DNA from: Ardenticatenaceae bacterium | GTDB taxonomy: Bacteria; Chloroflexota; Anaerolineae; Promineifilales; Promineifilaceae | DNA length: 60,504 nucleotides | Direction of reading: 5' to 3' | Assembly: GCA_011525915.1 (NCBI GenBank) | Contig: WYBM01000080.1 | Span: 1 to 60,504 of the forward strand | Part shown: positions 36,096 to 45,217 of the stretch, in pieces | How the letters are laid out: every line of letters starts with the position of its first letter | Position numbering within the stretch: the stretch's first letter is position 1 | Program-made: the position numbers and the translations under genes | Notes under the pieces: model-generated | Database searches by the model: none | What the model saw: only the letters and a program-made list of their open reading frames with translations | What the model was told of the DNA's origin: nothing

Positions 36096-36443
36096 ATGAA
36101 CAATGCTTTATTAACAATAAACACAGAGACCTACAAGCGCGCTACAGTGATTTCTGTTTCCGGGCGCATAGATAGCAGTAATGCTTTGCAATTTGATTCG
36201 GCTTTAAAAGAGGCCCTGAATGGCGGGAGCCATAATCTGGTGATTGAGCTGTCAGGTGTCACTTATATGAGCAGCGCCGGTTTACGGGCTATCGTCGCCA
36301 CCCAACGGGAATGCCGGAAGAAAAGCGGTGACGTACGGTTGGCGGCGCCGTCAGAACGAGTGTCAGAGGTATTGTCACTGGCCGGCCTGGACTCCATCTT
36401 TTTGGTGTATGATGACACTACCGCCGCCGTAGGCAGTTACTAA
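36096..36443 (+). CDS. STAS anti-sigma factor antagonist (RsbV/SpoIIAA-like)
   Basis: A 115-residue STAS protein. VISVSGRIDSSNALQFD starts the fold and LVIELSGVTYMSSAGLRAIV has the serine (SSAG) that is phosphorylated by an RsbW-type kinase. Unphosphorylated it binds the kinase and frees its target (sigma factor or diguanylate cyclase). GCAAGGAGAAAAGCACCC before the ATG is a strong RBS. First gene of the partner-switch set. Confidence 0.88.
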   Translation: MNNALLTINTETYKRATVISVSGRIDSSNALQFDSALKEALNGGSHNLVIELSGVTYMSSAGLRAIVATQRECRKKSGDVRLAAPSERVSEVLSLAGLDSIFLVYDDTTAAVGSY

Positions 36444-36529
36444 TTCAGTATCCAGTAAGCAGTTGGTAGTCATCAGTGCCGCTATACCCAGATCATTACT
36501 GAATACTGGTTACTGAATACTGATTACTG
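36442..36529. repeat. TTACTGAATACTG inverted repeat
   Basis: ATTCAGTATCCAGTAA (36443-36458) is the near inverse of TTACTGAATACTGG (36496-36509), which is itself repeated at 36510-36529. It begins on the stop codon of the STAS gene and ends 6 bp before the next start. The same words occur in the tract at 30255-30290, so this is a dispersed intergenic repeat. Confidence 0.7.
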
Positions 36530-36534
36530 CACAA

Positions 36535-37005
36535 ATGGGCGACAAGCAAACTATCTCCGTCCCTGGCCGTTATGAGAAGATACAACAGGTTTGCCAGTTT
36601 GTGGCGCAAGGCGCCGTACAGGCTGGCCTGACAGACACGGCCGTTTTTCACATAGAACTGGCTTGTGATGAAGCCTGCACGAATGTCATTGAACATGCCT
36701 ATGGCGGTGAAGATGTGGGGGAGATTGTCGTCAGTTGGCAGGTACAGGGAGACCACTTTGTCATCACTATCTATGATCATGGCCGGCCGTTTGACCCGGC
36801 GGCTGTACCTTCTCCACCTACAGCCCCTTCCACAACCACACTGCCCACTGCAGACAACCTAACGGACAATAAATTTCTGGAGACCATTCGTATCGGTGGC
36901 CTGGGCATCCATTTTATGCGTACGTTGATGGATGACGTTCGTTATCACTTCGATGATGATGGTAATACCTTAACGCTCATCAAAAAGATAAGCCCGCCTT
37001 CGTAA
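36535..37005 (+). CDS. RsbW-like serine kinase (HATPase_c_2)
   Basis: A 156-residue GHKL ATPase of the anti-sigma kinase type: ELACDEACTNVIEHAYGG is the N box, IYDHGRPFDP the G1 box and GGLGIHFMRTLMD the G2 region. It would phosphorylate the neighbouring STAS proteins and sequester a partner. An insertion rich in Pro/Thr (about 101-118) separates the boxes. A clear RBS is lacking because a hairpin repeat occupies the upstream region, so translation may be weak or coupled. Confidence 0.87.
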   Translation: MGDKQTISVPGRYEKIQQVCQFVAQGAVQAGLTDTAVFHIELACDEACTNVIEHAYGGEDVGEIVVSWQVQGDHFVITIYDHGRPFDPAAVPSPPTAPSTTTLPTADNLTDNKFLETIRIGGLGIHFMRTLMDDVRYHFDDDGNTLTLIKKISPPS

Positions 37006-37017
37006 ACAAGACAGACT

Positions 37018-37365
37018 ATGGCAATACAGCAGAAGAAACTAAAAGATGCGGTGTGGCTGGTGCAGGTAGACGGCCGTCTTGACCAGAGCCAGACCCCCGC
37101 ATTAGACACACAGTTAACAGAGCTGCTTGATAACGGCCGTCATTTCCTGATCGTAGACCTCAAAGGCACCAGTTACATCAATAGTGGCGGACTGCGCTGC
37201 CTGGTCTCTGCCTGGCGCAAAGCCAGGCAGTCAGAGGGTAACCTGGTGTTGAGCGGCCTCAACAGCCGGCTGCTAGAAATATTTACGATGATAGGGTTTG
37301 ACAAAGTGTTTCAGATTTATCCCACCCATACTGCCGCGCAAAAGGGTGTTGTGGGCGGCAAGTAA
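37018..37365 (+). CDS. Second STAS anti-sigma factor antagonist
   Basis: A 115-residue STAS protein; the loop LKGTSYINSGGLRCLVSAW has serine in NSGG, the usual phosphorylation site. Sequence differs clearly from the STAS protein 600 bp upstream, so the two may respond differently to one kinase. Its 3' end is 7 bp before the phosphatase start, showing co-transcription. Confidence 0.87.
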   Translation: MAIQQKKLKDAVWLVQVDGRLDQSQTPALDTQLTELLDNGRHFLIVDLKGTSYINSGGLRCLVSAWRKARQSEGNLVLSGLNSRLLEIFTMIGFDKVFQIYPTHTAAQKGVVGGK

Positions 37366-37372
37366 CAAGCTC

Positions 37373-40279
37373 ATGGGCGCGCAAAGTTCAGGCACGCTGT
37401 CAATGCCATTGGTCTCCTTTGGCCTTTTTCTGACCGTCATGTTGGTGGCTACCTACGTGGCCATACGCCGCTACCGTTCGCGTCGGCGGCTCATGGAACG
37501 TGTGGCCGAGTTAGAGTCCCTCAGCGCGGCTGGCCGGGCTATTGTGGAAGCCCAACTGGACGTAGACGCCCTGTGCGCGCTGATTGCCGCCGAAAGTGGC
37601 CAGGTTATTGACAACACCACGCTGCAAATTGGGCTGTTTGAGCACACCTCATACCATATTTATTACTGGCGGTTGAACGGCCGTATCCAGCCTGTCCCCC
37701 AAACGTTTGACCTGCGCGAAGGCAGCGGTATTGTGGGCTGGGTGAGAGACAGTAAGCAGCCGCTGCTTGTGTTTGACTTTGAAAAAGAGATGGCACGCCT
37801 ACCGGCACAACCCCGTTACATCAGCCATTCACCGCCGCGCTCCGGTATTTTTATCCCGCTTGTCAGCGGTGATGAAGCCATTGGCGTGATCGCCGCCCAA
37901 AGCCAGCAGCCCAATCGTTTTGACGAAGAAGATTTGCGGCGCCTGATGATTCTGGCGAACCAGGCCGCCGCGGCCATTGCCCACGCCCGGCTCTTTGCCC
38001 AGGTAGAAAAACGGGCGGCACAGTTGGAACTGGTAGGTGAAATTGGCCGGGAGATCAGCCGGGTGCAGAGCCAGGATGAGATTTTTGAGCGTGTCGTTCA
38101 CCTGACGGCCCAGACCTTTGCCTTTCACCTGGTCAGTATCTTTGGCATCAACGGCCGTGATAACACCGTGGTCATGCAAGCCAGCAATCACCCACGTGTG
38201 ATGGCCGAAGCCGCTGCCCGGCACTGGCAGGTGGGCCCTGGTGACGGGTTGGTAGGCACGGCCGTGGCTACCCGCCAGACCGTTATCAGTAATGATACAC
38301 GCCAGGACGAACGTTTTGTTTACCGTATCGAAAGCGTGGAAGAAACGACAGGGTCAGAAATGGCCATCCCCTTGTTGGTGGATGGGGAATTATTGGGTGT
38401 GCTAGACGTGCAAAGCCCCAAGAAGGGCTTTTTCACCAGTGTGGAAAAAATGACGCTGGAAGCCCTGGCCTCGGAAATCTCCATCGCCATCAACAAGATG
38501 CAGCAATTGGCGCGGCAGCGTGAGCAGGCCTGGCTGACCACCGCCCAACTCCAGGTAGCAGAGGCTATTGGGCGCAGTGACAGCCTGGAAGAGATGCTGG
38601 CGGCCGTAACCCGGCTGACCCCCATGCTGCTGGGCGCCTCTTTTTGCGCTGTCTTGTTGTGGGATAAGGAGGCAGAGGTTTACCGCGGTCTGGCGCTGTA
38701 CGGCGGGGATGCCCAGGCGCTGCACCACTTTCGCCAGCTTGTGCTGGAAATTGGTGATTGGCCGGCCCTCGATGCCGTTCATGTGGGCCAAGAGCCGCTG
38801 ACGACGGCTAAAGTTCCGGCCTGGCTGGTAACGGCCGTGAATGAAGTCTATTCACCGCCTGTTCAGGTCACCATTCAGCCTGTCAGTACGGCGACGCAAG
38901 GGTTGGGCATGATGTTGGTAGGTGATCTGACAGAAACGGCACATACCCATTCTTCCCTGGGCCGGCGCGAAGAATTGTTACAAGACATTGCCGGGCAAAC
39001 GGCCCGGGCTCTGGAAAACGCCCATTTACGTGCGGCCCAGCAGGAAGAAGCATGGGTTAACACGGCCCTTTTTCAAGTAGCGGCGGCTGTTAACAGCCTG
39101 ACAGACCTCAATGAGATTCTCTCCACTATCATTCGCCTCATCCCTATGCTTGTGGGCGTAGAATCGGTGGTGATCCTCATCTGGGATGAATTGCGGCAGC
39201 TTTTTCACCCTGGGCCCAGTTATGGCATTGGCGAGATGGAACGAGGCTTGCTGGAAACGTTGGCCGTAAACCATGAAGAAATGCACTCTCTGGTGCCCGG
39301 CCTTGCGCAAGAAACAGAGATTACAACCGGCTCCTTTTTCACCGTGGGGCTGCCACATTGGTTGGAAAAGGTGTTTAGTGCCTCTTCCGCCTGCGCTTTC
39401 CCTCTGTCCGCACGAGGTAAGCTGGTAGGGCTGATGCTGGTGGGGGCCAACCAGCCGCTTGCCAGCAGGCGGCTAAATATCCTGACCGGTATTGCCCACC
39501 AGGCGGCCACGGCCGTAGTCAACCACCAACTTTACCAGGAAGCGGCTGAACGAGACCGCCTGGAACGTGAACTAGACGTGGCCCGCGAGATCCAATCTAG
39601 CCTTATTCCGGCGGATGAGCCCCATATTCCCGGCTGCCGTGTGGCCGGCTACTGGCAGGCCGCACGGCAGGTCAGCGGCGACTTTTATGATTTTATGGAA
39701 CTGGCCGATGGCAAGTGGGGCATTCTGATCGCTGATGTGGCCGATAAGGGTGTGCCCGCGGCCCTTTTTATGGCCCTGAGCCGCACCATCTTACGTACCA
39801 TTGCCTTTAACCGCACGGATCCGGCCACCACCCTCGTGCGCGCCAATGAGATTATTGGCAAAGACGCACAATCAGACCTTTTTGTCACCGTGTTTTACGC
39901 TGTGTGGGATGCACGCAAAGAGATATTGGTTTATGCCAATGCCGGGCACAACCCGCCTCTGTTGCTGCGCGCCGATGGCAAAATGCAGCTTCTCGCTGCC
40001 CACGGCATTGCCCTGGGCGTCTTGCCGGAAGTGCAGATTGAACGCCGTGAGGTGACGCTGCATGCTGGCGACACCGTCGTCTTTTATACCGATGGTGTGA
40101 CCGAGGCCATGAATGAAGATTATGACGAATTTGGCATTGAGCGTCTGCGTGTTACCGTTGAAGCTGCGCGGCAGCGAGACGCCAGCGAGATGGTCACGGC
40201 CGTGACCACAGCCATTGCCGCCCACGCCGGCGATACCCCTCAGTTTGATGACATTACCCTGGTTATTATGAAATGCTAA
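37373..40279 (+). CDS. Multi-GAF PP2C phosphatase (RsbU/SpoIIE-like)
   Basis: About 968 residues. An N-terminal membrane helix (SMPLVSFGLFLTVMLVATYV) is followed by four GAF-type regions (about 45-200, 205-375, 390-540, 560-710) and a linker helix RELDVAREIQSSLIP. The last 220 residues are a SpoIIE phosphatase with metal residues in SGDFYDF, IADVADKGVPAALFMA and FDDITLVIM. It should dephosphorylate the STAS proteins on sensing a ligand or redox cue. ATG at 37373 is preferred over one that overlaps the upstream gene. Membrane-tethered sensor end of the switch. Confidence 0.9.
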   Translation: MGAQSSGTLSMPLVSFGLFLTVMLVATYVAIRRYRSRRRLMERVAELESLSAAGRAIVEAQLDVDALCALIAAESGQVIDNTTLQIGLFEHTSYHIYYWRLNGRIQPVPQTFDLREGSGIVGWVRDSKQPLLVFDFEKEMARLPAQPRYISHSPPRSGIFIPLVSGDEAIGVIAAQSQQPNRFDEEDLRRLMILANQAAAAIAHARLFAQVEKRAAQLELVGEIGREISRVQSQDEIFERVVHLTAQTFAFHLVSIFGINGRDNTVVMQASNHPRVMAEAAARHWQVGPGDGLVGTAVATRQTVISNDTRQDERFVYRIESVEETTGSEMAIPLLVDGELLGVLDVQSPKKGFFTSVEKMTLEALASEISIAINKMQQLARQREQAWLTTAQLQVAEAIGRSDSLEEMLAAVTRLTPMLLGASFCAVLLWDKEAEVYRGLALYGGDAQALHHFRQLVLEIGDWPALDAVHVGQEPLTTAKVPAWLVTAVNEVYSPPVQVTIQPVSTATQGLGMMLVGDLTETAHTHSSLGRREELLQDIAGQTARALENAHLRAAQQEEAWVNTALFQVAAAVNSLTDLNEILSTIIRLIPMLVGVESVVILIWDELRQLFHPGPSYGIGEMERGLLETLAVNHEEMHSLVPGLAQETEITTGSFFTVGLPHWLEKVFSASSACAFPLSARGKLVGLMLVGANQPLASRRLNILTGIAHQAATAVVNHQLYQEAAERDRLERELDVAREIQSSLIPADEPHIPGCRVAGYWQAARQVSGDFYDFMELADGKWGILIADVADKGVPAALFMALSRTILRTIAFNRTDPATTLVRANEIIGKDAQSDLFVTVFYAVWDARKEILVYANAGHNPPLLLRADGKMQLLAAHGIALGVLPEVQIERREVTLHAGDTVVFYTDGVTEAMNEDYDEFGIERLRVTVEAARQRDASEMVTAVTTAIAAHAGDTPQFDDITLVIMKC

Positions 40280-40310
40280 TGGCGTCATGTCATGATGGCG
40301 TCATGTCATG
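40279..40310. repeat. Tandem 16-bp repeat
   Basis: ATGGCGTCATGTCATG occurs twice without gap (40279-40294 and 40295-40310), overlapping the phosphatase stop codon. It contains CATGTCATGACG words that are partly palindromic. Confidence 0.8.
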
Positions 40311-40420
40311 ACGACCTTCACCCCCAATATGTGCCAATCCTCCTACACCTAAATGCCTGCCTTGCACTAAGCTGGTACCGTTGAGTTGAAAAGATAAACC
40401 GGGAGCCAGGAAGAAGAGGC

Positions 40421-42607
40421 ATGAAGCACATTCTCGTTTTGCATGATCATGGTCACCAGCGTGTGGAAACAGTTCAATTTTTAGGGCAGTCGTTTACGCT
40501 GGAACATAAAAGCTGCTTTGGTGATGTGGACAAAGCCCGGTCAATACTGGCGGTTTATGCGGACAAGGTAGACGCTGTGGCCCTGGAAGACATGCCGGCC
40601 GAATTGGCATTGGGGTCTGTTCGTCGCACACATCCAGTTGGCCAGCAATTGATGCAGGTTGCCACGATGCCGGTGGTAGACGGCCGTGTTGTTCGCGCCG
40701 GCCTGGAGCGGTGGGCGGTCATCCTGGCAGACCGCGCCCAACCAGGCATCTTCAGCCGTAAGCGCGTGCTTATGACACCGGGCTTAAACCACAATGGCCT
40801 GGCGCAAGCGCTGGAAAAGCGGGGCTGTGACCTGCGTTATGCTGACCCTTTTATTTATTTTCGCCTGCCGGCCGTGCCGGGCATTGGCAGCCGCCGCACC
40901 CGCAACCCGGCAGCTGCACGTACACTTGACCAGTTGAAAGGGATGGATTACGGCCGTCTTTACCCTGAACCCAACAACCACGCATCAGCATCCAACCACG
41001 CCCCTTTTCATTGGGCAGATATTATTGCCGGGGACATCTCTGTCATTCGTCACTTTGCGCCAGCCCAGCTTAAGCACAAAACGGTAGCGGTAGAGTGGGC
41101 CACTGCCGACGACCTGGCCGACTTGCGGCAGCGGGGCGTTTCGATTGTGGCCGTGTTGCTGCCGGCGCTGGCTGGGGCAGACGGCCGTGTTCACCCATCT
41201 GCTGCCACCCTGGAAGCCATCCTCACGACCCTATTGCCTGATCCCGCCGCCACCCTGGATGAAGACGCCTTCCTCGATCTTATGGCTGACCTCCAATGGT
41301 CACCTACCATTCATTATTTACAGCCAGAGGAAGCGGGTGTTAACCGCTTTGCCTTTGTCATCCATCCGCTGCATGTGGGGTTTGTCCATCACCACCGGTT
41401 GTTCCGCTGGACGCGCTACCTGCCAGACGGCCTGGTGGAAGCAGTGGCCGCTTACCTGCCGCCACTTTACCTTTCGCGCATCACCGGCGGCCAATCACCT
41501 ACGACCGGCCAGCGCATTGAGGGCATTCTCATCAGCCTGGGGGCCACGCCGCGCCAGATGATGCGACATGGCGAGCGTTTTACCTATGATCGTTTGCACA
41601 AAGCGGCCATGATGGCTGAACGTAAGGGAGCGCGCATCATGGGGTTGGGTGCGTTCACCAGTGTTGTCGGGGATGCGGGCATCACCGTAGCCCATGAAGC
41701 AGACATCGCCATCACCAGCGGCAACAGCCTGACCGTGTCTGCCACGCTGGAAGCGGCCAAACAAGCCGTCATCAAAATGGGGGTGACAGATTTGACCACC
41801 GGCAAGGTGATGGTGATTGGGGCTACGGGCTCCATTGGGTCGGTTTGTTCCCGCCTGCTGGCCCAGGCGATCAATGATGTTGTTTTAGTCTCCATTGAGC
41901 CAGAGCGCCTGATCGACCTTAAGCGCACCATTCAAGCAGAAACGCCGGGGGCTCAGGTGACCATTGCCACCCACCCCCATGACACCATTGGCGCATGTGA
42001 TTTGATCGTGACGGCCACGTCTGCTTTTGGGCAGCGCATTGTAGACATCAGCAAATGCAAGCCTGGGGCGGTGGTTTGTGATGTGGCCCGCCCTCCGGAC
42101 ATCAGCCGGCAAGAGGCGGCGCTGCGTCCGGATGTGCTGGTGATTGAAAGCGGCGAGGTACTGATCCCTGGTGACATTAACTTTGGCTATGACATTGGCC
42201 TGCCGCCCAAAACGGCTTATGCTTGCCTGGCAGAAACGGCACTGCTGGCGATGGACGGCCGTTTTGAAGATTATACCCTGGGCCGCAGCATCAGCATGGC
42301 GCAGGTCAAAGAGATTTACCGGCTCTTTAATAAACATCAGTTCCAGATCGCCGGTTTGCGCTCCTTCGGTGACTATGTATCTGAAGAGATGGTGGCCCAA
42401 AAGCGCCAACTGGCAGAAACACTGCGGCGTGATCCAGCCCAGTTTATGCTGGTGCAGCAAGAAAGCAGCGCAAAACTGGCAAAAATTCCGGTACAGGCCA
42501 AGGGGGTACGCTCCTCTGGGTCATCATCGCTAAAATGGGCGGCGGCGCTGGGGGTTACGGCCGTGCTGGGGCTGATGACTGGCTGGCGGTTAAAGGGGCG
42601 CCCTTAA
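40421..42607 (+). CDS. Acyl-ACP reductase-like protein with novel N-terminal domain and membrane tail
   Basis: A 728-residue protein. From about residue 300 it follows cyanobacterial long-chain acyl-ACP reductase (AAR) block by block: ALLIG-like start FAFVIHPL, LGAFTSVVGDAG, TSGNSLTV, NADPH motif VIGATGSIGSVCSRLL (about 464), SGEVLIPGDINF, AYACLAETALL and LGRSISMAQVKEIYRLFNKH. Cys602 sits where AAR has its acyl-accepting cysteine. Residues 1-290 match nothing I recognise (PGLNHNGLAQALEKRG). A C-terminal membrane helix (LKWAAALGVTAVLGLMTGW) ends it. Proposed: acyl-thioester to aldehyde at the membrane. No aldehyde deformylase is nearby. GGAAGAAGAGGC precedes ATG. Confidence 0.7.
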   Translation: MKHILVLHDHGHQRVETVQFLGQSFTLEHKSCFGDVDKARSILAVYADKVDAVALEDMPAELALGSVRRTHPVGQQLMQVATMPVVDGRVVRAGLERWAVILADRAQPGIFSRKRVLMTPGLNHNGLAQALEKRGCDLRYADPFIYFRLPAVPGIGSRRTRNPAAARTLDQLKGMDYGRLYPEPNNHASASNHAPFHWADIIAGDISVIRHFAPAQLKHKTVAVEWATADDLADLRQRGVSIVAVLLPALAGADGRVHPSAATLEAILTTLLPDPAATLDEDAFLDLMADLQWSPTIHYLQPEEAGVNRFAFVIHPLHVGFVHHHRLFRWTRYLPDGLVEAVAAYLPPLYLSRITGGQSPTTGQRIEGILISLGATPRQMMRHGERFTYDRLHKAAMMAERKGARIMGLGAFTSVVGDAGITVAHEADIAITSGNSLTVSATLEAAKQAVIKMGVTDLTTGKVMVIGATGSIGSVCSRLLAQAINDVVLVSIEPERLIDLKRTIQAETPGAQVTIATHPHDTIGACDLIVTATSAFGQRIVDISKCKPGAVVCDVARPPDISRQEAALRPDVLVIESGEVLIPGDINFGYDIGLPPKTAYACLAETALLAMDGRFEDYTLGRSISMAQVKEIYRLFNKHQFQIAGLRSFGDYVSEEMVAQKRQLAETLRRDPAQFMLVQQESSAKLAKIPVQAKGVRSSGSSSLKWAAALGVTAVLGLMTGWRLKGRP

Positions 42608-42764
42608 AGAGCAGTATTAAGGGCGCGTTCAAAAATTGTAAATGGGCCCTAAGGGCAGGATGTTACCCTTTGGCTTACGTAGATCGTAGAGAATTGCCCG
42701 TTTCTGTTTCATTTCTTTTCATTCTGGCTGAGGTAGTTGAATCTGGACAGCAGACAGGTAAAAT

Positions 42765-43439
42765 GTGTCTATGACAAAAGCGCAGTTCATCCCCCATACA
42801 GAGTATCAGGAGTACCCGGCTGAAGAGATGGTGCAGCGGGCAGAGGCATTTTACGCTACCATGCGGCGGCGGCGTACTGTGCGTGACTATTCCCGCCGTG
42901 AAGTACCTCGTGCCGTGATCGAACAATGTTTGTTGGCGGCAGGCACGGCGCCTAATGGTGCCAACTTGCAGCCCTGGCACTTTGTGGTGATCTCAGACCC
43001 GGCCATCAAAAAACAAATCCGTGAAGCCGCGGAGAAAGAAGAGCATGACTTTTATGAACGACGAGCACCGAAGGAGTGGTTGGAGGCGTTAGCCCCGTTA
43101 GGAACCGATTGGCATAAGCCATTTTTAGAAGAAGCGCCGGCACTCATTGCTATTTTTGCTGAAAGCTATGCGATACGTGAAGATGGCGCCCATGTAAAGA
43201 ATTATTACGTCACTGAATCGGTGGGTATTGCGACGGGCTTTCTCATCGCTGCCTGTCACCACGCCGGGCTGGCCACCTTAACCCATACCCCCAGCCCCAT
43301 GGGCTTCCTGAATGATATTCTGGGCCGGCCAGCCAATGAACGGCCGTACCTGATCCTCGTTGTTGGTTATCCGGCAGAAGACGCCACAGTTCCAGCAATC
43401 ACCAAAAAACCATTGGAGAAAATAGTAACATTTAAGTAG
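42765..43439 (+). CDS. Nitroreductase family protein
   Basis: A 224-residue FMN enzyme. MRRRRTVRDYSRREVP binds FMN phosphate, and AGTAPNGANLQPWHFVV and the late GFLNDILGRPANERPYLILV are typical of the group that includes iodotyrosine deiodinase-like nitroreductases. Reaction is NAD(P)H-dependent reduction of a small organic molecule, substrate unknown. ATG at 42765 or 42771 are both possible; neither has a strong RBS. It stands alone after the AAR-like gene. Confidence 0.85.
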   Translation: MSMTKAQFIPHTEYQEYPAEEMVQRAEAFYATMRRRRTVRDYSRREVPRAVIEQCLLAAGTAPNGANLQPWHFVVISDPAIKKQIREAAEKEEHDFYERRAPKEWLEALAPLGTDWHKPFLEEAPALIAIFAESYAIREDGAHVKNYYVTESVGIATGFLIAACHHAGLATLTHTPSPMGFLNDILGRPANERPYLILVVGYPAEDATVPAITKKPLEKIVTFK

Positions 43440-43450
43440 AACGACAGGTT

Positions 43451-43666
43451 TTATACAGACCATAGGCCAGGTGTGTAACCAAGCACGCGGCTGTGCAGTG
43501 TAATGTCATGGCTGCGTGCGATGATTTGCAGCGGGTCGAGCTGCAGGTACTCCGTCGTGCGCATGGCCTGCGCTGTACCCTTAAGGCCGTACCAGCGCCG
43601 CCCGGGCCACAAGCCTTGTTTGCCAAGGATAAAACGGCGAGCTGTGTCGATGTCGATGATCAGCAT
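43451..43666 (-). pseudogene. N-terminal fragment of a YcaQ-like winged-helix protein
   Basis: The 71-residue frame reads DTARRFILGKQGLWPGRRW, then TTEYLQLDPLQIIARSHDIT, the start of the YcaQ/HTH_42 family whose members (about 350-400 residues) act on DNA interstrand crosslinks. Translation stops after GYTPGLWSV and the rest of the family is missing downstream, where the nitroreductase gene ends 12 bp away. A 3' deletion is likely. Not expected to function. Confidence 0.7.
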
Positions 43667-43679
43667 GAGAACTGCACCA

Positions 43680-44198
43680 TCATCTCTTGGCCTTGGCCAC
43701 CCAGCCTGGAGCCGAGCCTACTTTCTGCCCGAGCATCAAACTCAATTGGGCGGCATGTTCCTGAACGTGGCGCATATTGTATAGAAGTAACTCCAAGAAA
43801 CTGAGTTCACCCCATTGAAATCGGCAGTGTCGCTGAGCCGTTTCGTCGGTCAGTGCTTCAATTGTCGCCTGACATTTCTGGCGACAATAATCAAGATAGG
43901 CGTGGAGTTCGTCTTTCGTATAAGGACTTTCAGGGAGCAGGCCGGCTGGATCCAACTCATCCAGCGTGAAAGGGGATGGGGGGGCAAAGCCTTCTACTGC
44001 CCCAGACAAATAAAGGTCGAGCCAGAACAAGGTGTGATAGCCAACGTACCAGAACTCGGAATACTCTGGCCGCTCAGAAGGGTTATCCCATAAACGGCCG
44101 TGCCACAATTCGTCGGGACAGCCGCGGAGCGCATTGTCTAACATGTCAATAGCCGCCCCAAATTGCTGCCAGATGATCGGTTTCCAGAAGATATTCAT
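43680..44198 (-). CDS. DinB-like four-helix protein
   Basis: A 172-residue protein with a DinB/YfiT-like pattern: a first helix with WQQFGAAIDML, conserved FWYVGYHTLFWLDLYLSG (His for metal) and HVQEHAAQLSLMLGQK near the end giving the other histidines. Members are metal-binding, often thiol-dependent transferases; target unknown. ATG at 44198 is chosen because AAGGAGTCACAAA precedes it. An upstream in-frame start adds 16 residues read through a tRNA-like word. Confidence 0.8.
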   Translation of the reverse strand: MNIFWKPIIWQQFGAAIDMLDNALRGCPDELWHGRLWDNPSERPEYSEFWYVGYHTLFWLDLYLSGAVEGFAPPSPFTLDELDPAGLLPESPYTKDELHAYLDYCRQKCQATIEALTDETAQRHCRFQWGELSFLELLLYNMRHVQEHAAQLSLMLGQKVGSAPGWVAKAKR

Positions 44199-44410
44199 TT
44201 TGTGACTCCTTAGGAACGTCTTAGAAAGGATAGGGTTCGATCCCATGCCAGTGTCGCGGCCGCTTGATTGTATGCATCCGAATTCCAGGTTTTCCTATTT
44301 GAAGGCAATAACAAATTGATTGGTCAAGAACTTCACCTATTATAGAACAAAAGTTCTGTAGTGGCAATTTAGTAGCAGTGGGGGAGTGGGGCCATAAGGA
44401 TGGTTTTGGG

Positions 44411-45217
44411 TTAAGCGCTTTCTCTTTGACTCAGATGGTGTGCCAGCAGAATGGGAACGGCCGTGATGGTTACGACTAAAAACGCCACCACATTTGTCAC
44501 CGGTCGATCCCGTGGTCGTGTCAATTGACTAAAAATCCAAATAGGAAGGGTCATTTGCTGACCAGCAGTAAAGGTGGTCACAATCACTTCATCAAAGGAA
44601 AGAGCAAAGGCCAACATCCCCCCGGCAACCAGGGCTGTAGCCAGGTTGGGCAGCACCACATAGCGAAAGGTTTGAAAACCATCGGCTCCCAAATCCATCG
44701 AAGCTTCCATCTGCGAATGGCCTGTCTGCCGAAAACGGGCAATGGCATTGTTATATACCACCACAACACAAAAAGTGGCGTGCCCCACCACAATGGTCCA
44801 AAAGCTGAAAGGAATGTTTGTCAATCCCATCATAGAACGCAGGGCAATACCGGTGACAATGCCTGGCAGCGCAATAGGCAGCACCAGCAAAAACGAGATC
44901 GCTTCCCGGCCAAAAAAACGGCTGCGGTAAACAGCGGCCGCGGCTAAAGTGCCCAATATGAGTGCCAACGCTGTCGCAATGGAAGCTACCTTTAAAGAGA
45001 GCAATAAGGCATCCCATAAATCGCCCCGCCCCATAGCTACGCTAAACCAGCGGGTGGTCAACCCCGGAGGGGGGAAGGTGAAGGTGGCTTCATCCGTGGT
45101 AAAGGCATACAGCATGACGATGAAAAAGGGGACATGCAGGAACAGCAAAACGGCCACGGCCGTAACCTTTAACCCCCACGGTGAACGGTTAACCCTGCTT
45201 GACTTAGAGCGCATCAA
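44411..45217 (-). CDS. potC: Spermidine/putrescine ABC transporter permease, PotC-like
   Basis: A 268-residue inner-membrane permease with six predicted helices. The cytoplasmic EAA loop is MEASMDLGADGFQTFRYVVLP, which docks PotA. FALSFDEVIVTTFTAG is typical of PotC. It overlaps potB by 14 bases. Last gene of potD-A-B-C. Substrate is probably a polyamine, although this permease family also includes iron and other organocation importers. Confidence 0.88.
   Translation of the reverse strand: MMRSKSSRVNRSPWGLKVTAVAVLLFLHVPFFIVMLYAFTTDEATFTFPPPGLTTRWFSVAMGRGDLWDALLLSLKVASIATALALILGTLAAAAVYRSRFFGREAISFLLVLPIALPGIVTGIALRSMMGLTNIPFSFWTIVVGHATFCVVVVYNNAIARFRQTGHSQMEASMDLGADGFQTFRYVVLPNLATALVAGGMLAFALSFDEVIVTTFTAGQQMTLPIWIFSQLTRPRDRPVTNVVAFLVVTITAVPILLAHHLSQRESA

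Noticed and set aside
44231..44250. Possible tRNA gene at GGGTTCGATCCC
   Set aside because: No anticodon arm, D arm or acceptor stem can be folded around it; at most a fragment.
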